Of a DNA stretch of 64,000 nucleotides, positions 8,329 through 16,510 are shown piece after piece; position 1 is the first letter of the stretch; each line of letters begins with the position of its first letter. Under the pieces are notes generated by a model that searched no databases, had not been told where the DNA came from, and was given only the letters and a program-made list of their open reading frames with translations. The DNA comes from Bosea vestrisii (GTDB taxonomy: Bacteria; Pseudomonadota; Alphaproteobacteria; Rhizobiales; Beijerinckiaceae): contig NZ_CP126308.1 in the NCBI RefSeq assembly GCF_030144325.1, positions 124,001 through 188,000 on the forward strand. Direction: 5' to 3'. The position numbers and the translations under genes were made by a program.

Positions 8329-8544
8329 GTGACAGACCACCACCCCACTAACCAGAGTTGCGCAAGGGATCGTTCCCTCCGGCCGAAGCGCTGGAGGCGG
8401 TTCGGTGAGCGCCGGATGGCGCGAGGAGAGCCCGGTCCGGCCGTGAGCCGGATGCGCCGAGATGACCTTGGCCACTCCACCCCGCAACACAACCGGCGAT
8501 CGTCGTCCCAGACGGAACTATTCTAATTCGATATATTGATAACC
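8329..8544. other. Intergenic region downstream of the DUF1173 gene
   Basis: About 215 bases with no convincing gene. It ends in the AT-rich promoter region of the HTH regulator (ATATATTGATAACC at 8531-8544). Confidence 0.35.
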
Positions 8545-8563
8545 AATGGTCCGTATAATAGTT
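8545..8563 (+). promoter_or_regulatory. Operator C in the promoter of the HTH regulator
   Basis: AATGGTCCGTATAATAGTT matches the minus-strand reading of operator B at 13 of 19 positions. It shares GTCnGTAT with operators A and B and contains a consensus-like TATAAT. Upstream, AACCAAT is also shared with site A. The simplest idea is that the regulator encoded just downstream binds all three sites and represses itself. Confidence 0.45.
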
Positions 8564-8628
8564 TGATGACGCTGTGCGGGGGGTTGCACGGAAAATTTTT
8601 ATCCTGCCCCGAAGGTCGCGTCATCGCC

Positions 8629-8991
8629 ATGGTCAATGTCCGCCGTCCCCGCGAAGGCGAGCAATCCATCCTGAACGAGATGCTGGCAATGCGCCTGCAG
8701 GAGCTGGAAGCGCAGAGCAATGACTCGCCCGGCTTCATCAGCAAGCTCGGCATCGGCAAGGGCACCTATTACGATGTCTCGCGCGCCAAGGGGAATCCGA
8801 CCCTTCGCACGATCGAGCGGATCGCCGCGCGCCTGAACATGAGCGTCTTCGAATTGCTGGGATTCACGGAAGACGACGCGCGCCGCGCGCTGAAACGCAA
8901 CGGCGTCGACTATGATGAATTGACCTCGGCGCTGGCCGACAAGAGCAAAGCCGACGAGCGGATCGCGGCGCAGGCCCGCTTGCGAAAATAA
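8629..8991 (+). CDS. HTH (Xre/Cro-type) transcriptional regulator
   Basis: This 120-residue protein has a central helix-turn-helix read from ISKLGIGKGTYYDVSRAKG, NPTLRTIERIAARL and MSVFELLGF, the usual Xre signature with a trailing FELLGF. A helical, charged C-terminus follows. ATG at 8629 (MVNVRRP) was chosen; a longer version from 8566 would begin only three bases after operator C. It stands alone on the plus strand, and its promoter carries the dyad shared with the mobC and parA promoters. It is therefore the best candidate for master repressor of the element. Confidence 0.7.
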   Translation: MVNVRRPREGEQSILNEMLAMRLQELEAQSNDSPGFISKLGIGKGTYYDVSRAKGNPTLRTIERIAARLNMSVFELLGFTEDDARRALKRNGVDYDELTSALADKSKADERIAAQARLRK

Positions 8992-9023
8992 GCATCCATC
9001 CCGGTCGCGACTGGCGACATGCG

Positions 9024-9058
9024 AAAAGCCGGCCCGACGCGCGTGGCGTCAGACCGGC
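9024..9058 (-). terminator. Rho-independent terminator
   Basis: Read on the minus strand, an interrupted stem (GCCGG and GACGC pairing with GCGTC and CCGGC) is followed by TTTT at 9027-9024. It lies directly downstream of the small minus-strand gene at 9077-9283. Confidence 0.55.
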
Positions 9059-9076
9059 CTATTCGATCGGTGATGC

Positions 9077-9283
9077 TCAAAACGGCAGTGCGGCCAGCTC
9101 GACGGCATGGACTGCTGACCAGCTCTCGCCCTCTGCGAAATACGCCGCTTCAACCTCGCTGCGGTCCTGCTCGGTTAAGAATTCGAGCTCGCGCTGCGCT
9201 TTGCGACGCTCCCGCGGCCTCAGGCAGGCATCGGCCAGCTCGGCCCTGAGTTCGGCAATCTGCTGATCGATCGGCATGGTCAT
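9077..9283 (-). CDS. Small hypothetical protein
   Basis: This 68-residue protein starts MTMPIDQQIAELRAELADA. It is supported by a strong ribosome binding site (AAGGAGG, 5 bases before the ATG at 9283) and a terminator just after its stop. It is mostly helical and charged (RPRERRKAQRELEFLTEQ), with a short hydrophobic end. No family recognised. It probably belongs to the mobile element. Confidence 0.6.
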   Translation of the reverse strand: MTMPIDQQIAELRAELADACLRPRERRKAQRELEFLTEQDRSEVEAAYFAEGESWSAVHAVELAALPF

Positions 9284-9760
9284 GAGAACCTCCTTCGTCT
9301 CGAATGGACGAAGGCGCGCCACGCGTCGGCGGAGACCGGGTCAAGGATCGGCGCCAGCCGACCGCCGCAGGCGGCGCGTGGGGGAGCCGAAATGCGTCAG
9401 CATTTTGGGGGCACCGCGCGTCCTTGAGGCGGGCTCCGCCGGCCGTATCATGGGCCGACCAGAGAGCTCCCTCCAGCTCCCGCGGGAAGCGCCTTTGTGC
9501 CATGCCTCGGCTGAACGCTTCGGCCGCATGAATGGGACCTCGAAGGAATTCAGCGAAACGGTTCGCCGGCGCACCTCCGCGACACGATCGTCACCGGGAT
9601 CGGCAGAGACGGCGTGCGGGCTTCGGTCGCGAGGCGACTGGAGTCGTGCGCAGAAGGCGTCTCGCCCAACCCCAATCCTTCACGGACGCGAATCGCCGAG
9701 GCCAGACCGATTCACAATTGTCGTTGGACGCAAAACCTGCCGCTGCGCGATTCTGGTGTC
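9284..9760. other. Non-coding stretch
   Basis: About 480 bases between a minus-strand and a plus-strand gene. Frames in this stretch have poor codon bias and match nothing. A GC-rich, near-palindromic ACCGCCGCAGGCGGCG is visible near 9361-9376. No further feature can be supported. Confidence 0.4.
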
Positions 9761-10054
9761 ATGATCGCCCAGCCCTATCGGTTCTACGTGGAACGCGAGG
9801 ACGCCTCGAAGAACATGGCCCGCTACTATGCCATGTCGATCGAGCCGACCCTGTTTGGAGACATCTGCCTCACCCGCCGCTGGGGCCGAATCGGAACACG
9901 CGGACAGGCGATGGAGCATCACTTCGAGTGCGAGGAGGATGCGGTCGGTCTCTTCCTCGATCTGCTGCGGCAGAAGCGCAAGCGTGGCTATCGCCCGACA
10001 GGAAAAGCGGCGAGGTCACGCGCTTCGGCGATGCTGGACACGGTCCTTCGCTGA
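9761..10054 (+). CDS. WGR-domain protein
   Basis: This 97-residue protein is almost entirely a WGR domain: YRFYVEREDASKNMARYY, then TRRWGRIGTRGQAMEHHF with the diagnostic WGR triplet, and a helical LFLDLLRQKRKRGYRP end. WGR domains occur in PARP proteins and bacterial DNA-processing proteins and bind nucleic acid. Single-domain forms are common on alphaproteobacterial plasmids. ATG at 9761 was chosen because homology begins immediately after it. The role is unknown. Confidence 0.75.
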   Translation: MIAQPYRFYVEREDASKNMARYYAMSIEPTLFGDICLTRRWGRIGTRGQAMEHHFECEEDAVGLFLDLLRQKRKRGYRPTGKAARSRASAMLDTVLR

Positions 10055-10482
10055 TGGTCACAAGCACGATCGGAATTGCCGCGAGCAATCGCTGGCAGCG
10101 GCCATTGGAAGCGGAACCGCCGGTCGATCTGGCGGGTGCGGCCAGTGACATGACGAATGCCTTCCTCAGCGGGGAGGCTTCTCGTCGATCACGACATTCT
10201 GCTGCGCCAAGATGGCGTTGGTCAGCGAGCGCTTGCTTGAGCTCCCCCTTCGATCTTGCTCCGAACGGCTTCGCGGACCGGAGGCGGGTTCGATGCGCCG
10301 TTCCTAGCGATCGCCTGCGCAAGGCGCCGATCAGGCAGAAACTCGACAACTTGAGCGCGCCTGATCGGAGTTGCGGTTGTTTTTCAGTGGAAGCGCCGTG
10401 GATTTCGGGAGTAAGGCGTGCTCGGGTGCTAATCTGGACAAGAAGCGCCAGGAAGCCGACCAAGACGGAAGGGAATTCATTC
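10055..10482. other. Non-coding stretch upstream of the HU gene
   Basis: About 430 bases without a supportable gene. Open frames on both strands lack family resemblance. It presumably holds the HU promoter. A GGAAGGG ribosome binding site occurs just before 10483. Confidence 0.4.
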
Positions 10483-10761
10483 ATGACCACTGCATCGGAC
10501 ATTGCCGATAAGATCGCTGGCGAGCATGGGCTCACGAAGACACAGGCCAAGGCCATCGTCGAAGGCGTGTTCAAGGAGATTGCAGCAGCCGCCGTCACCG
10601 GCGCGGAAACGTCGATCAACGGCTTCGGCAAGTTCAAGGTGAAGGAGAGCCCTGCGCGGGATGCTCGCAATCCCGCGACCGGTGCGACGATCAAGGTCGC
10701 AGCCTCGAGGAAGCTGACCTTCTCCCCGGCGAAGGCGACGAAGGACGCGTTGAACGGCTGA
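10483..10761 (+). CDS. HU-family nucleoid DNA-binding protein
   Basis: This 92-residue protein has the full HU/IHF pattern: an N-terminal helical pair (DIADKIAGEHGLTKTQAKAI), the INGFGKFKVKESPARDARNP beta region with ARNPATG leading into the DNA-binding arms, and IKVAASRKLTFSPAKATKD at the end. It bends and compacts DNA and may act as host factor for recombination or transfer of the element. A GC-rich hairpin terminator follows 10 bases after the stop. Confidence 0.85.
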   Translation: MTTASDIADKIAGEHGLTKTQAKAIVEGVFKEIAAAAVTGAETSINGFGKFKVKESPARDARNPATGATIKVAASRKLTFSPAKATKDALNG

Positions 10762-10770
10762 AACGCGGAA

Positions 10771-10797
10771 CCGGCCCCGCCTCGATGGCGGGGCCGG
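10771..10797. terminator. GC-rich hairpin between convergent HU and DUF736 genes
   Basis: CCGGCCCCGCC and GGCGGGGCCGG form a perfect 11-bp stem with a 5-base TCGAT loop, placed between two convergent genes. It probably serves both as a terminator, although a T-run is weak on either side. Confidence 0.6.
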
Positions 10798-10811
10798 ATT
10801 GATCGGGCAGC

Positions 10812-11126
10812 TCAGTCCCGGTTGGAACGGGACCAGATGAGCTGAAGGCCATCCTCACCCTCGACCTCGGCCAGCGTGGCGTAGATCGGAGCCGGGAAGC
10901 TCGGGTCATCCAGCTTGACCGAGAGGTAGTCGCGGCCCGACTGCTCGGAGACCTTCTGCCAGGCCGCGCCCAGCTCGACGTTCCCTGCGGCGAAGATCCG
11001 GAAGTGCGGGCCCTTGTCCGAGGGGTTCTCGACGCGCTGGAAGCGGGCCTTGACGTTGAGGGAGAGCGTGCGGATCGAGCCGGTGAAGCCGTTCTCAGTG
11101 GCGGTGAAAGAGCCGATGGTCGCCAT
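10812..11126 (-). CDS. DUF736-family protein
   Basis: This 104-residue protein begins MATIGSFTATENGFTGSIRT and contains LNVKARFQRVENPSDKGPHF and YLSVKLDDPSFPAPIYATL, the signature of DUF736, a small beta-rich protein found almost only on alphaproteobacterial plasmids and ICEs. The start at 11126 has an AAAGGAA ribosome binding site. The molecular role is unknown. Confidence 0.8.
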   Translation of the reverse strand: MATIGSFTATENGFTGSIRTLSLNVKARFQRVENPSDKGPHFRIFAAGNVELGAAWQKVSEQSGRDYLSVKLDDPSFPAPIYATLAEVEGEDGLQLIWSRSNRD

Positions 11127-11800
11127 TGTCGTGTTCCTTTCCGGTGTTTCGAGCCGCGCCCTTCGCGGTCTCGATGGCTGTCGAAAAGACCGGGGGCGAT
11201 CGGACCGCACCCTACCGGGGCCGGAACAGCGTGGAGGGCGGCCGGGAGCGGCTTTCTTGACCCGCGAGGAATGAGCGCACAGCGCTCAGGGGAAGAAAGT
11301 TGCGGATGGCCGTTGCGGGAAGACGATCGAGGCCAAGCCGTTCCCCGGTCAGACATGCCCGATCGAGCCCGCAGAAGGGTCGGCTGTCGGCGACATGGAA
11401 GGAACCACACAGAGGCCTCGCGCTTCGGTCCCACGCGCCAACCGGATGATCAGGAGCGGCGATCCGCACACCAGCCGTTCGCCAAAGCCCCTCTCCTGCC
11501 GTCGATCGCGACGCGCAGGTCCGAAATTGGATCAGTTTCCCGAAGAGACAAGAGCCCGTCCGCACCAGCGGAGGTACCCTCAGTTGAAGCGCCACGGCGC
11601 GACCAACCGGTCTTGCTGGGCTATCCGGTCGCCCGTGCCTCCGGTCACGCTGCACGGCCCAGATCGCGGAGAGCAGGGACCGCAACACTGAACACGAGCA
11701 GGACCGGACCGTCGCTCCCCCAATGGCCTTCCTGACCTGAGGGCCCGCATGCGGATCGAGAAGGGCGTTATGCCCTCCCCTGCAATGAGCGAGGAGTGCA
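11127..11800. other. Long region without a clear gene
   Basis: About 670 bases between DUF736 and ardC. One minus-strand frame starts at 11801 (MHSSLIAGEGITPFSIRMRA) but quickly turns into an Arg/Ser/Pro-rich sequence typical of a wrong frame. It may be a decayed small gene. I see no RNA gene or repeat. Confidence 0.35.
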
Positions 11801-12727
11801 TCAGGCTGTCTCCTGCACCGTCGCCAATAGTGGCTGCAGGCCGTGCAGATAGGCGACAGCTCGCTGCGCATGGGCGGCCGCGGAAAAGATCGCTCGCTTG
11901 TCGTCGGACAGCACCTTCAGCCAGGAGCCGAGATAACTGGCATGATCCGGCCGCGGCTCAAGTTCCGGTGCGATCCCGAGATCAGCACAGAGGAAACACG
12001 AGCCGAGCTCGGCAATCAGCTCTTCGCGGGCTCGTTCGGAACGGTCCTTCGCATAGCGGCTGAGATCACGGTTCACGCGATGCGGGGCCGCCGTCCAGTG
12101 CGTGACCTCATGGCTCAGGGTCCCGACATAGCCAGCCGCATCGCGGAACATCGCGAAGCGGGGCATTTGGATATGGTCGGTCCCCGGCGCGTAATAGGCG
12201 CGATCACCCCCATGCCGGATCGCTGCCCCGGTGTTGGCGAAGAAGCGGTCGGCGTCTTGGTTCCGCTGGACGGGATCGCGAACTGGTTCCCTTTGCCCGC
12301 AATAGTAGTCGGGCAGCCCGTCGATCTGAGCCGTGTTGAAGACGGTGTAGGCTTTCAAGAATGGGATTTCCCGATCGAACTCCTCGCCGGCAGCATCGGT
12401 CTGCGTCTTCTTGAACCGGCTGGCGAAGACGACCATCGAGCCGCTCTCGCCCTTGCGAACCACGCCGCCGAGCTCGAGTGCCTGCCTAAACGTCATCCAG
12501 ATCGGCGAAGTGAATCCGCGCGCAGTCGCCTCCGACCAGAGCAACAGAACGTTCATTCCCGAATAGGGCAATCCGTTGTGGCGCAGCGGCCGGGTCACGC
12601 GACCGTTGGCGTTGCCTGAATGCCAAGGCCGCATCCACGGGCGCACGCCGTTCTCCAGATCCGCAACGATCTTCTCCGTGATCTGCGCATAAATGTCGCC
12701 GCGCGGTGCCTCTTTCTTCTTGCTCAT
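11801..12727 (-). CDS. ardC: ArdC-family antirestriction / ssDNA-binding zinc metallopeptidase
   Basis: This 308-residue protein has the N-terminal ArdC ssDNA-binding domain (DIYAQITEKIVADLENG, WMRPWHSGNA, LPYSGMNVLLLW) and a C-terminal zincin domain with SHEVTHWT (HEVTH, residues 206-210) and the downstream glutamate in ARDEL-like AREELIAELGSCF. ArdC proteins protect incoming conjugative DNA from host restriction. The start at 12727 (MSKKKEAP) is chosen for the GGAGGG ribosome binding site 8 bases upstream. Confidence 0.85.
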   Translation of the reverse strand: MSKKKEAPRGDIYAQITEKIVADLENGVRPWMRPWHSGNANGRVTRPLRHNGLPYSGMNVLLLWSEATARGFTSPIWMTFRQALELGGVVRKGESGSMVVFASRFKKTQTDAAGEEFDREIPFLKAYTVFNTAQIDGLPDYYCGQREPVRDPVQRNQDADRFFANTGAAIRHGGDRAYYAPGTDHIQMPRFAMFRDAAGYVGTLSHEVTHWTAAPHRVNRDLSRYAKDRSERAREELIAELGSCFLCADLGIAPELEPRPDHASYLGSWLKVLSDDKRAIFSAAAHAQRAVAYLHGLQPLLATVQETA

Positions 12728-13036
12728 CTTCCAACCCTCCGTTCCGGAGGTCGCGGCCATCGCGAACTCTCACGGAGGTCCCTGGCCGGTGGCTACCGGG
12801 AGGGCGGGCACCCGCAGGGCCGGAACGCGAGTGAAGGACGGCAGAGCCGTTGCGCGCGGTCCCGCCACCGGCAGGGCCCCGGTCGGGAGGGGTCGCGAGG
12901 CCCTCAAGCGCCGGTCGCTTCTTGCCTGGAATGAGTGGCGTCACATGCAAAAAGGCCGGCTCCGAGGAACCGGCCCGCATTGACGGCATGCGTGTGGCCC
13001 GAACGAGCGGAGCGGCAAAGCCCCGCTCGCGACGGC
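12728..13036. other. GC-rich intergenic region
   Basis: About 310 bases with no gene. It holds the ribosome binding site and leader of ardC and, at 12949-12975, a terminator for the upstream minus-strand gene. Confidence 0.5.
12949..12975 (-). terminator. Rho-independent terminator
   Basis: On the minus strand, GGCCGG and CCGGCC arms enclose TTCCTCGGAG and are followed by TTTTT. It lies downstream of the hypothetical gene ending at 13037 and separates it from ardC. Confidence 0.65.
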
Positions 13037-13624
13037 TCAGCCGAAGGCTCTCATCTGCAGCTCGGCCGCTTTGCGGTTGACGGAAGCACCGGGCTGTTCG
13101 ATCGGACGCTCGAAGGGCTTCCACGTCTCGCCGACGACATGCTCGTAAGCGCAGACGGCACCCTCGGCCGCCATGCGCAGCGCGTGGGATTGCAGGGCCA
13201 TGTCGGCGGCGAATTCACGCTTGCGTTGGGCGGGGCCATCGAACCCGACCGGACCGTTGAGATCCTCGTCGCGAGCGTCGCATGCCGCTTTGGCAGTGGC
13301 GTCGCGCGCTTCAGTGACGGCGCGGGAATAGAACTGGCCGGCGCCATGAGCCGAGCCGACATAGGCGCCGACGATCCGTTGCAGGTGGATCTGCATCGCC
13401 CGTTCGCCGAGGCCTTCCTGGAGGCTGTCGGCCGTCTCGACGATCAGCCGGTTGTGCAGATCCCGGATTCCGTCGCTGTCGAGAACAGGGAGCCCGAAGC
13501 TTTCGGAGATGAGGGTGGCTTGGTTGGCGTCGGGACAGGCGAGCCGGACCATTTCGAGCGTCGTGCCTTTGCGGAGCTGGACGACGGGGGCAGATTGACG
13601 ACGAGGTTGAGCGGCCTTGGCCAT
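13037..13624 (-). CDS. Conserved hypothetical element protein
   Basis: This 195-residue protein starts MAKAAQPRRQSAPVVQLRKG at 13624, behind an AAAGGAA ribosome binding site. The N-terminus is basic. The body is helical, with DSLQEGLGERAMQIHLQRI and VGAYVGSAHGAGQFYSRAVT, followed by an Ala/Arg-rich helix. No named family was recognised. Its place between ardC and parB-like genes is typical of accessory proteins on rhizobial plasmids. A terminator follows it, so it is a separate unit. Confidence 0.6.
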   Translation of the reverse strand: MAKAAQPRRQSAPVVQLRKGTTLEMVRLACPDANQATLISESFGLPVLDSDGIRDLHNRLIVETADSLQEGLGERAMQIHLQRIVGAYVGSAHGAGQFYSRAVTEARDATAKAACDARDEDLNGPVGFDGPAQRKREFAADMALQSHALRMAAEGAVCAYEHVVGETWKPFERPIEQPGASVNRKAAELQMRAFG

Positions 13625-14164
13625 GGATCGTTTCCTTTCTTCGGTTTCGCCTGGGGCTGGTCCGGCGCTTGCCGGCGTCCCCTCGGGTGCGGTCGAAAGG
13701 AACCGTCGCAAGCCGGGCGCTTCCGGGTCCGGCCTCTGCCAGGCGAGCGGACGCGAGTTGCGCCCCCGCAGGGCCCCTGGCCCTCGCGAAGGGCGCGGCT
13801 CCGGTCTGCGAGATCGGCTGAGGTCGGCCGTCACACGGCGCGGTACGCGACCTTGAAGTGCACGGTCGGCGGTTCAGACCGCAGCAAACCCGAGAAGACG
13901 CAGGCCAGGCCCGGCTCGCGCTGGCGATCCTACCGGAGAGAGATGATGCGTTGGCCTGCAGCGGCCTCCGCATCACCCTGATCAGTACCGAGGCTACAAG
14001 CCTCCGTGATACTGACCCGCTGCCTGTCCGCTGCCGCTCACGTCATCCAAGCGCAAACGCGGCGATCGGACCGGCGTCGTTCCTGCAGCATCTGGAAACG
14101 AGACCGCCGGCACGAGGCCGGCGGCGGGGAAATCGATCGGAAGGGAATGAGGGAAGGAACGCGG
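13625..14164. other. Non-coding stretch between the hypothetical and parB-like genes
   Basis: About 540 bases. A hairpin CCGCCGGC-acga-GGCCGGCGG near 14111-14132 lies just downstream of the parB-like stop and may terminate it, though there is only a weak T-run. Otherwise nothing could be supported. Confidence 0.4.
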
Positions 14165-15865
14165 CTATTCGGCCGCGACCCGATAGACCTCGTCGACGAC
14201 GTCCAGACTATCCTCATCGGACACCGCGGTCTCCTCGACGACCTCTTCGGAGCTGGTCATAGCGTCGGCCCCATCGCCCTTCTCTACGGCCACGCTCTTG
14301 GAACGCCAGGTCGCGACCTCATCCGCATCCGGCGTGAAGCGCGCCGCCGGATACACGAAGCGTTCCTCCTTGAAGTGTTCGACGAGCGCTGCGCGCGTGT
14401 CCTTCACCCGGGCGCGCGGCAGAACGGGTGTGTCCTTGCAGGAACGCTCGAGCGCCTGGCGCGACAGGCACGAGAGGAACTCCTCCGTACCCATATTCGG
14501 CAGGAAACCGTCCGCACTGATCGCCTCGCCGGCGATCCGCGCGATGATGCCGCTGTCGGTCCGGTTCTGGCGCGCCGAAAGTGCGTCGATGAGGGCCGAG
14601 CGGGCAGCAATACGCAGCGTGTCCATGTCGAAGGCGAGCTTGCCATCATCGCTGACGAGGCGGACAGCATGACGCTGCATGCGGGCGAAGCCGTGGACAT
14701 CGTCGGAGGCGCCGGACTGGATCGAGATGTTGCGCCCGGCGAGTGCAAGGACGAGCAGCGCCATCAACGAGTCGTCCTCGAGCGGGGCCTGCGCCAGCGC
14801 CTCGTGAAGAGCGTCGGTGCGCAGATCGCCGATCATCTCGACGCCCTTGCGGGTCACATCAGGCCGCAGCTTCGGACCCATGATCGCGTCATCGGCTCCG
14901 TCCGGGCCCTCGCCGTTCTTGCCCTGTACCTTCTTCGGCTCCGGCAGACGGAAATGAACCGTCTGCACCTTGCCCTCGCGGTCGAGGTACATAGCCGTGC
15001 GGTCGGTCTTGCCCGGCTTGCCGTAGACTTGGCTTGCCTTGGGCGGCAGCGCGACCTGGCCCCAACTGTTCACGTCAGCGATGATACCACGCTTGGGGAG
15101 GTTACTGGTCATCCATTCCTGCTGGGCCCCGAGGAAGCCCTCGACATTGGTGGTGTAGCGCGAGTCAACGTCGGCCGGCGCAAACAGGTCCTCGACCCAC
15201 TGGATGCCGTAGGCCAGCGCGAGATCCTCGCCGAAGCTGGCGTCGCGCGCATGCATGCGCTTCCTCGACAGCCCATTGGCGACGGCGAACCACGAGACCT
15301 GCGGATCGCCCTTCTTCGGCTTCTGGACCTTCCAGACCTCCTTCTGCTCCTCGAAGTCGGCCGCCGCGATAGTGCGCAGCTGCTGCTCGTTCGGCATATC
15401 GCCCTTCGCCATGTGGTCGAGCATGGCGGGCAGGACGTTCGCCAGCAGCCTGAGCTTCTTGATCTGGCGCGCCGGCAGCGCGAGCGCGACGGCGATCGCC
15501 TCCTCGGTCCAGCCGAGCGCGACGAGGCGTTCGATAGCGCGCCACTGGTCGACCGGATTGAGCTGCTCGCGCGCGATATTCTCCACTATGGAGCGCATCG
15601 CGCCATTATCGTAGGCCGCCTCGTCGACGAGGACCTCGATCTCTTCGAGCTCGGCGGCGATCGCCTGCTTCACGCGACGGTGGCCGCGATCAATGATGAA
15701 GCCGTTGCCGCCATCGGTTTGCGGCGCAACGACCGGCGGCTGGACGATGCCGACGGCCTTGATCGTCGCCAACAGTAGGGCATCGGCCTGCGGCGTGGAT
15801 TTTGTCTGGCGCGAACGATCCGGGTTCTCCTTCAGCGCGCGCGGATCGACCTTCATGAGATGCAT
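14165..15865 (-). CDS. ParB/RepB/Spo0J N-terminal domain protein
   Basis: This is a 566-residue protein. Its ParB nuclease-fold domain lies at about residues 5-110: GIVQPPVVAPQTDGG, FIIDRGHRRVKQAIAAEL and the IVENIAREQLNPVDQWRAIE box. A predicted HTH follows (WTEEAIAVALALPARQIKKL). A long C-terminal part of unknown fold makes it much longer than chromosomal ParB (about 300). Such long forms are found on alphaproteobacterial plasmids and ICEs beside a large helicase-type gene. The start at 15865 (MHLMKVDP) has GGAG 8 bases upstream. It may act in partition or in transcription of the element. Confidence 0.75.
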   Translation of the reverse strand: MHLMKVDPRALKENPDRSRQTKSTPQADALLLATIKAVGIVQPPVVAPQTDGGNGFIIDRGHRRVKQAIAAELEEIEVLVDEAAYDNGAMRSIVENIAREQLNPVDQWRAIERLVALGWTEEAIAVALALPARQIKKLRLLANVLPAMLDHMAKGDMPNEQQLRTIAAADFEEQKEVWKVQKPKKGDPQVSWFAVANGLSRKRMHARDASFGEDLALAYGIQWVEDLFAPADVDSRYTTNVEGFLGAQQEWMTSNLPKRGIIADVNSWGQVALPPKASQVYGKPGKTDRTAMYLDREGKVQTVHFRLPEPKKVQGKNGEGPDGADDAIMGPKLRPDVTRKGVEMIGDLRTDALHEALAQAPLEDDSLMALLVLALAGRNISIQSGASDDVHGFARMQRHAVRLVSDDGKLAFDMDTLRIAARSALIDALSARQNRTDSGIIARIAGEAISADGFLPNMGTEEFLSCLSRQALERSCKDTPVLPRARVKDTRAALVEHFKEERFVYPAARFTPDADEVATWRSKSVAVEKGDGADAMTSSEEVVEETAVSDEDSLDVVDEVYRVAAE

Positions 15866-16187
15866 AGGACTGCTCCATTTGGGGATTGCGGACTCAGGCT
15901 CTCGCCGGTCCTTTTCCGTCTTCTTCCCGAAGACACACCCCGGGCCGCGGAGCGGCCAGGTCGGCACAACTGCGGCCGAGCATCCCTGCCCGGCCGGACG
16001 AGCGGGGCTTTCAGCCCTGCGAAGGACAACGGGCCGGGATCGCGGCAGGTTGCGGTTGAGCGTCAGCGCTGCCGGATTGGCCGATCTGCGAGCGGGCTAT
16101 TCCTCCTCTCCTCCCCTGTTGAATTCCGCTGTTTCCGGCACTTTATTGCGTCGGAATGATCGCCACAGCGAGATGGAGGTCTGACCC
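15866..16187. other. Intergenic region upstream of the parB-like gene
   Basis: About 320 bases with GC-rich direct and inverted scraps. It contains the parB-like leader and, at 16175-16179, a GGAGG ribosome binding site for the truncated antitoxin frame. No gene is supported. Confidence 0.4.
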
Positions 16188-16346
16188 ATGGTCGTCGCCC
16201 AATATGCGGATGATGGCGTCTTCGCCCAGCACAGGATCGCGGAAGCCTTGCGTACGACGAGCGAGGAGATCGCCCGCACCGCTGGGCTCGGCCAGATGCG
16301 TGCATTTCCAAGATCGCAAATGTTTGTTGCAGAGCCCTCGCGTTAA
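16188..16346 (+). pseudogene. Truncated Xre/MbcA/ParS-type antitoxin
   Basis: A 52-residue frame with a good ribosome binding site reads QYADDGVFAQHRIAEALRTT followed by SEEIARTAGLGQ. This matches the N-terminal HTH of the MbcA/ParS/Xre antitoxin family, in which the sequence continues through a GLGRD-type helix to an endonuclease-like toxin-binding domain. Here it derails right after the GLG motif and ends in unrelated residues. No RES-type toxin gene follows, so only a relic remains. Confidence 0.5.
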
Positions 16347-16406
16347 GCGGCTCCGCTTCCCCAGCCGCCCGTAGCGGTTGCCCGGTGGCCTCGATGCGGT
16401 CGCTCA

Positions 16407-16444
16407 TTGACAATGAGGATGATGATTGTCATCCTCCTTGTCAA
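16407..16444 (+). promoter_or_regulatory. Promoter with long dyad before the enoyl-CoA hydratase gene
   Basis: Two 16-base arms (16407-16422 and 16429-16444) are inverted copies with 15 of 16 matches. Each outer end is TTGACAA/TTGTCAA and the inner part is GGATGA/TCATCC. A nested GACAAT...ATTGTC dyad is also present. The outer arm supplies a consensus -35 (TTGACA). This fits a TetR-family operator overlapping the promoter of the downstream gene, the obvious regulator being the tetR gene at 17464. Confidence 0.55.
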
Positions 16445-16510
16445 CGACCAGACGGCCTGCGCACCCGACACGTCCGGTGCTCAGCGCCCTAAAACGAAGG
16501 AATCTTTCGG

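Noticed and set aside
14006..15778. A 590-codon plus-strand open frame
   Set aside because: It is antisense to the parB-like gene, whose ParB motifs and ribosome binding site are clear. Long antisense frames are common in GC-rich DNA, and its product (many Arg/His/Leu repeats) resembles no family.
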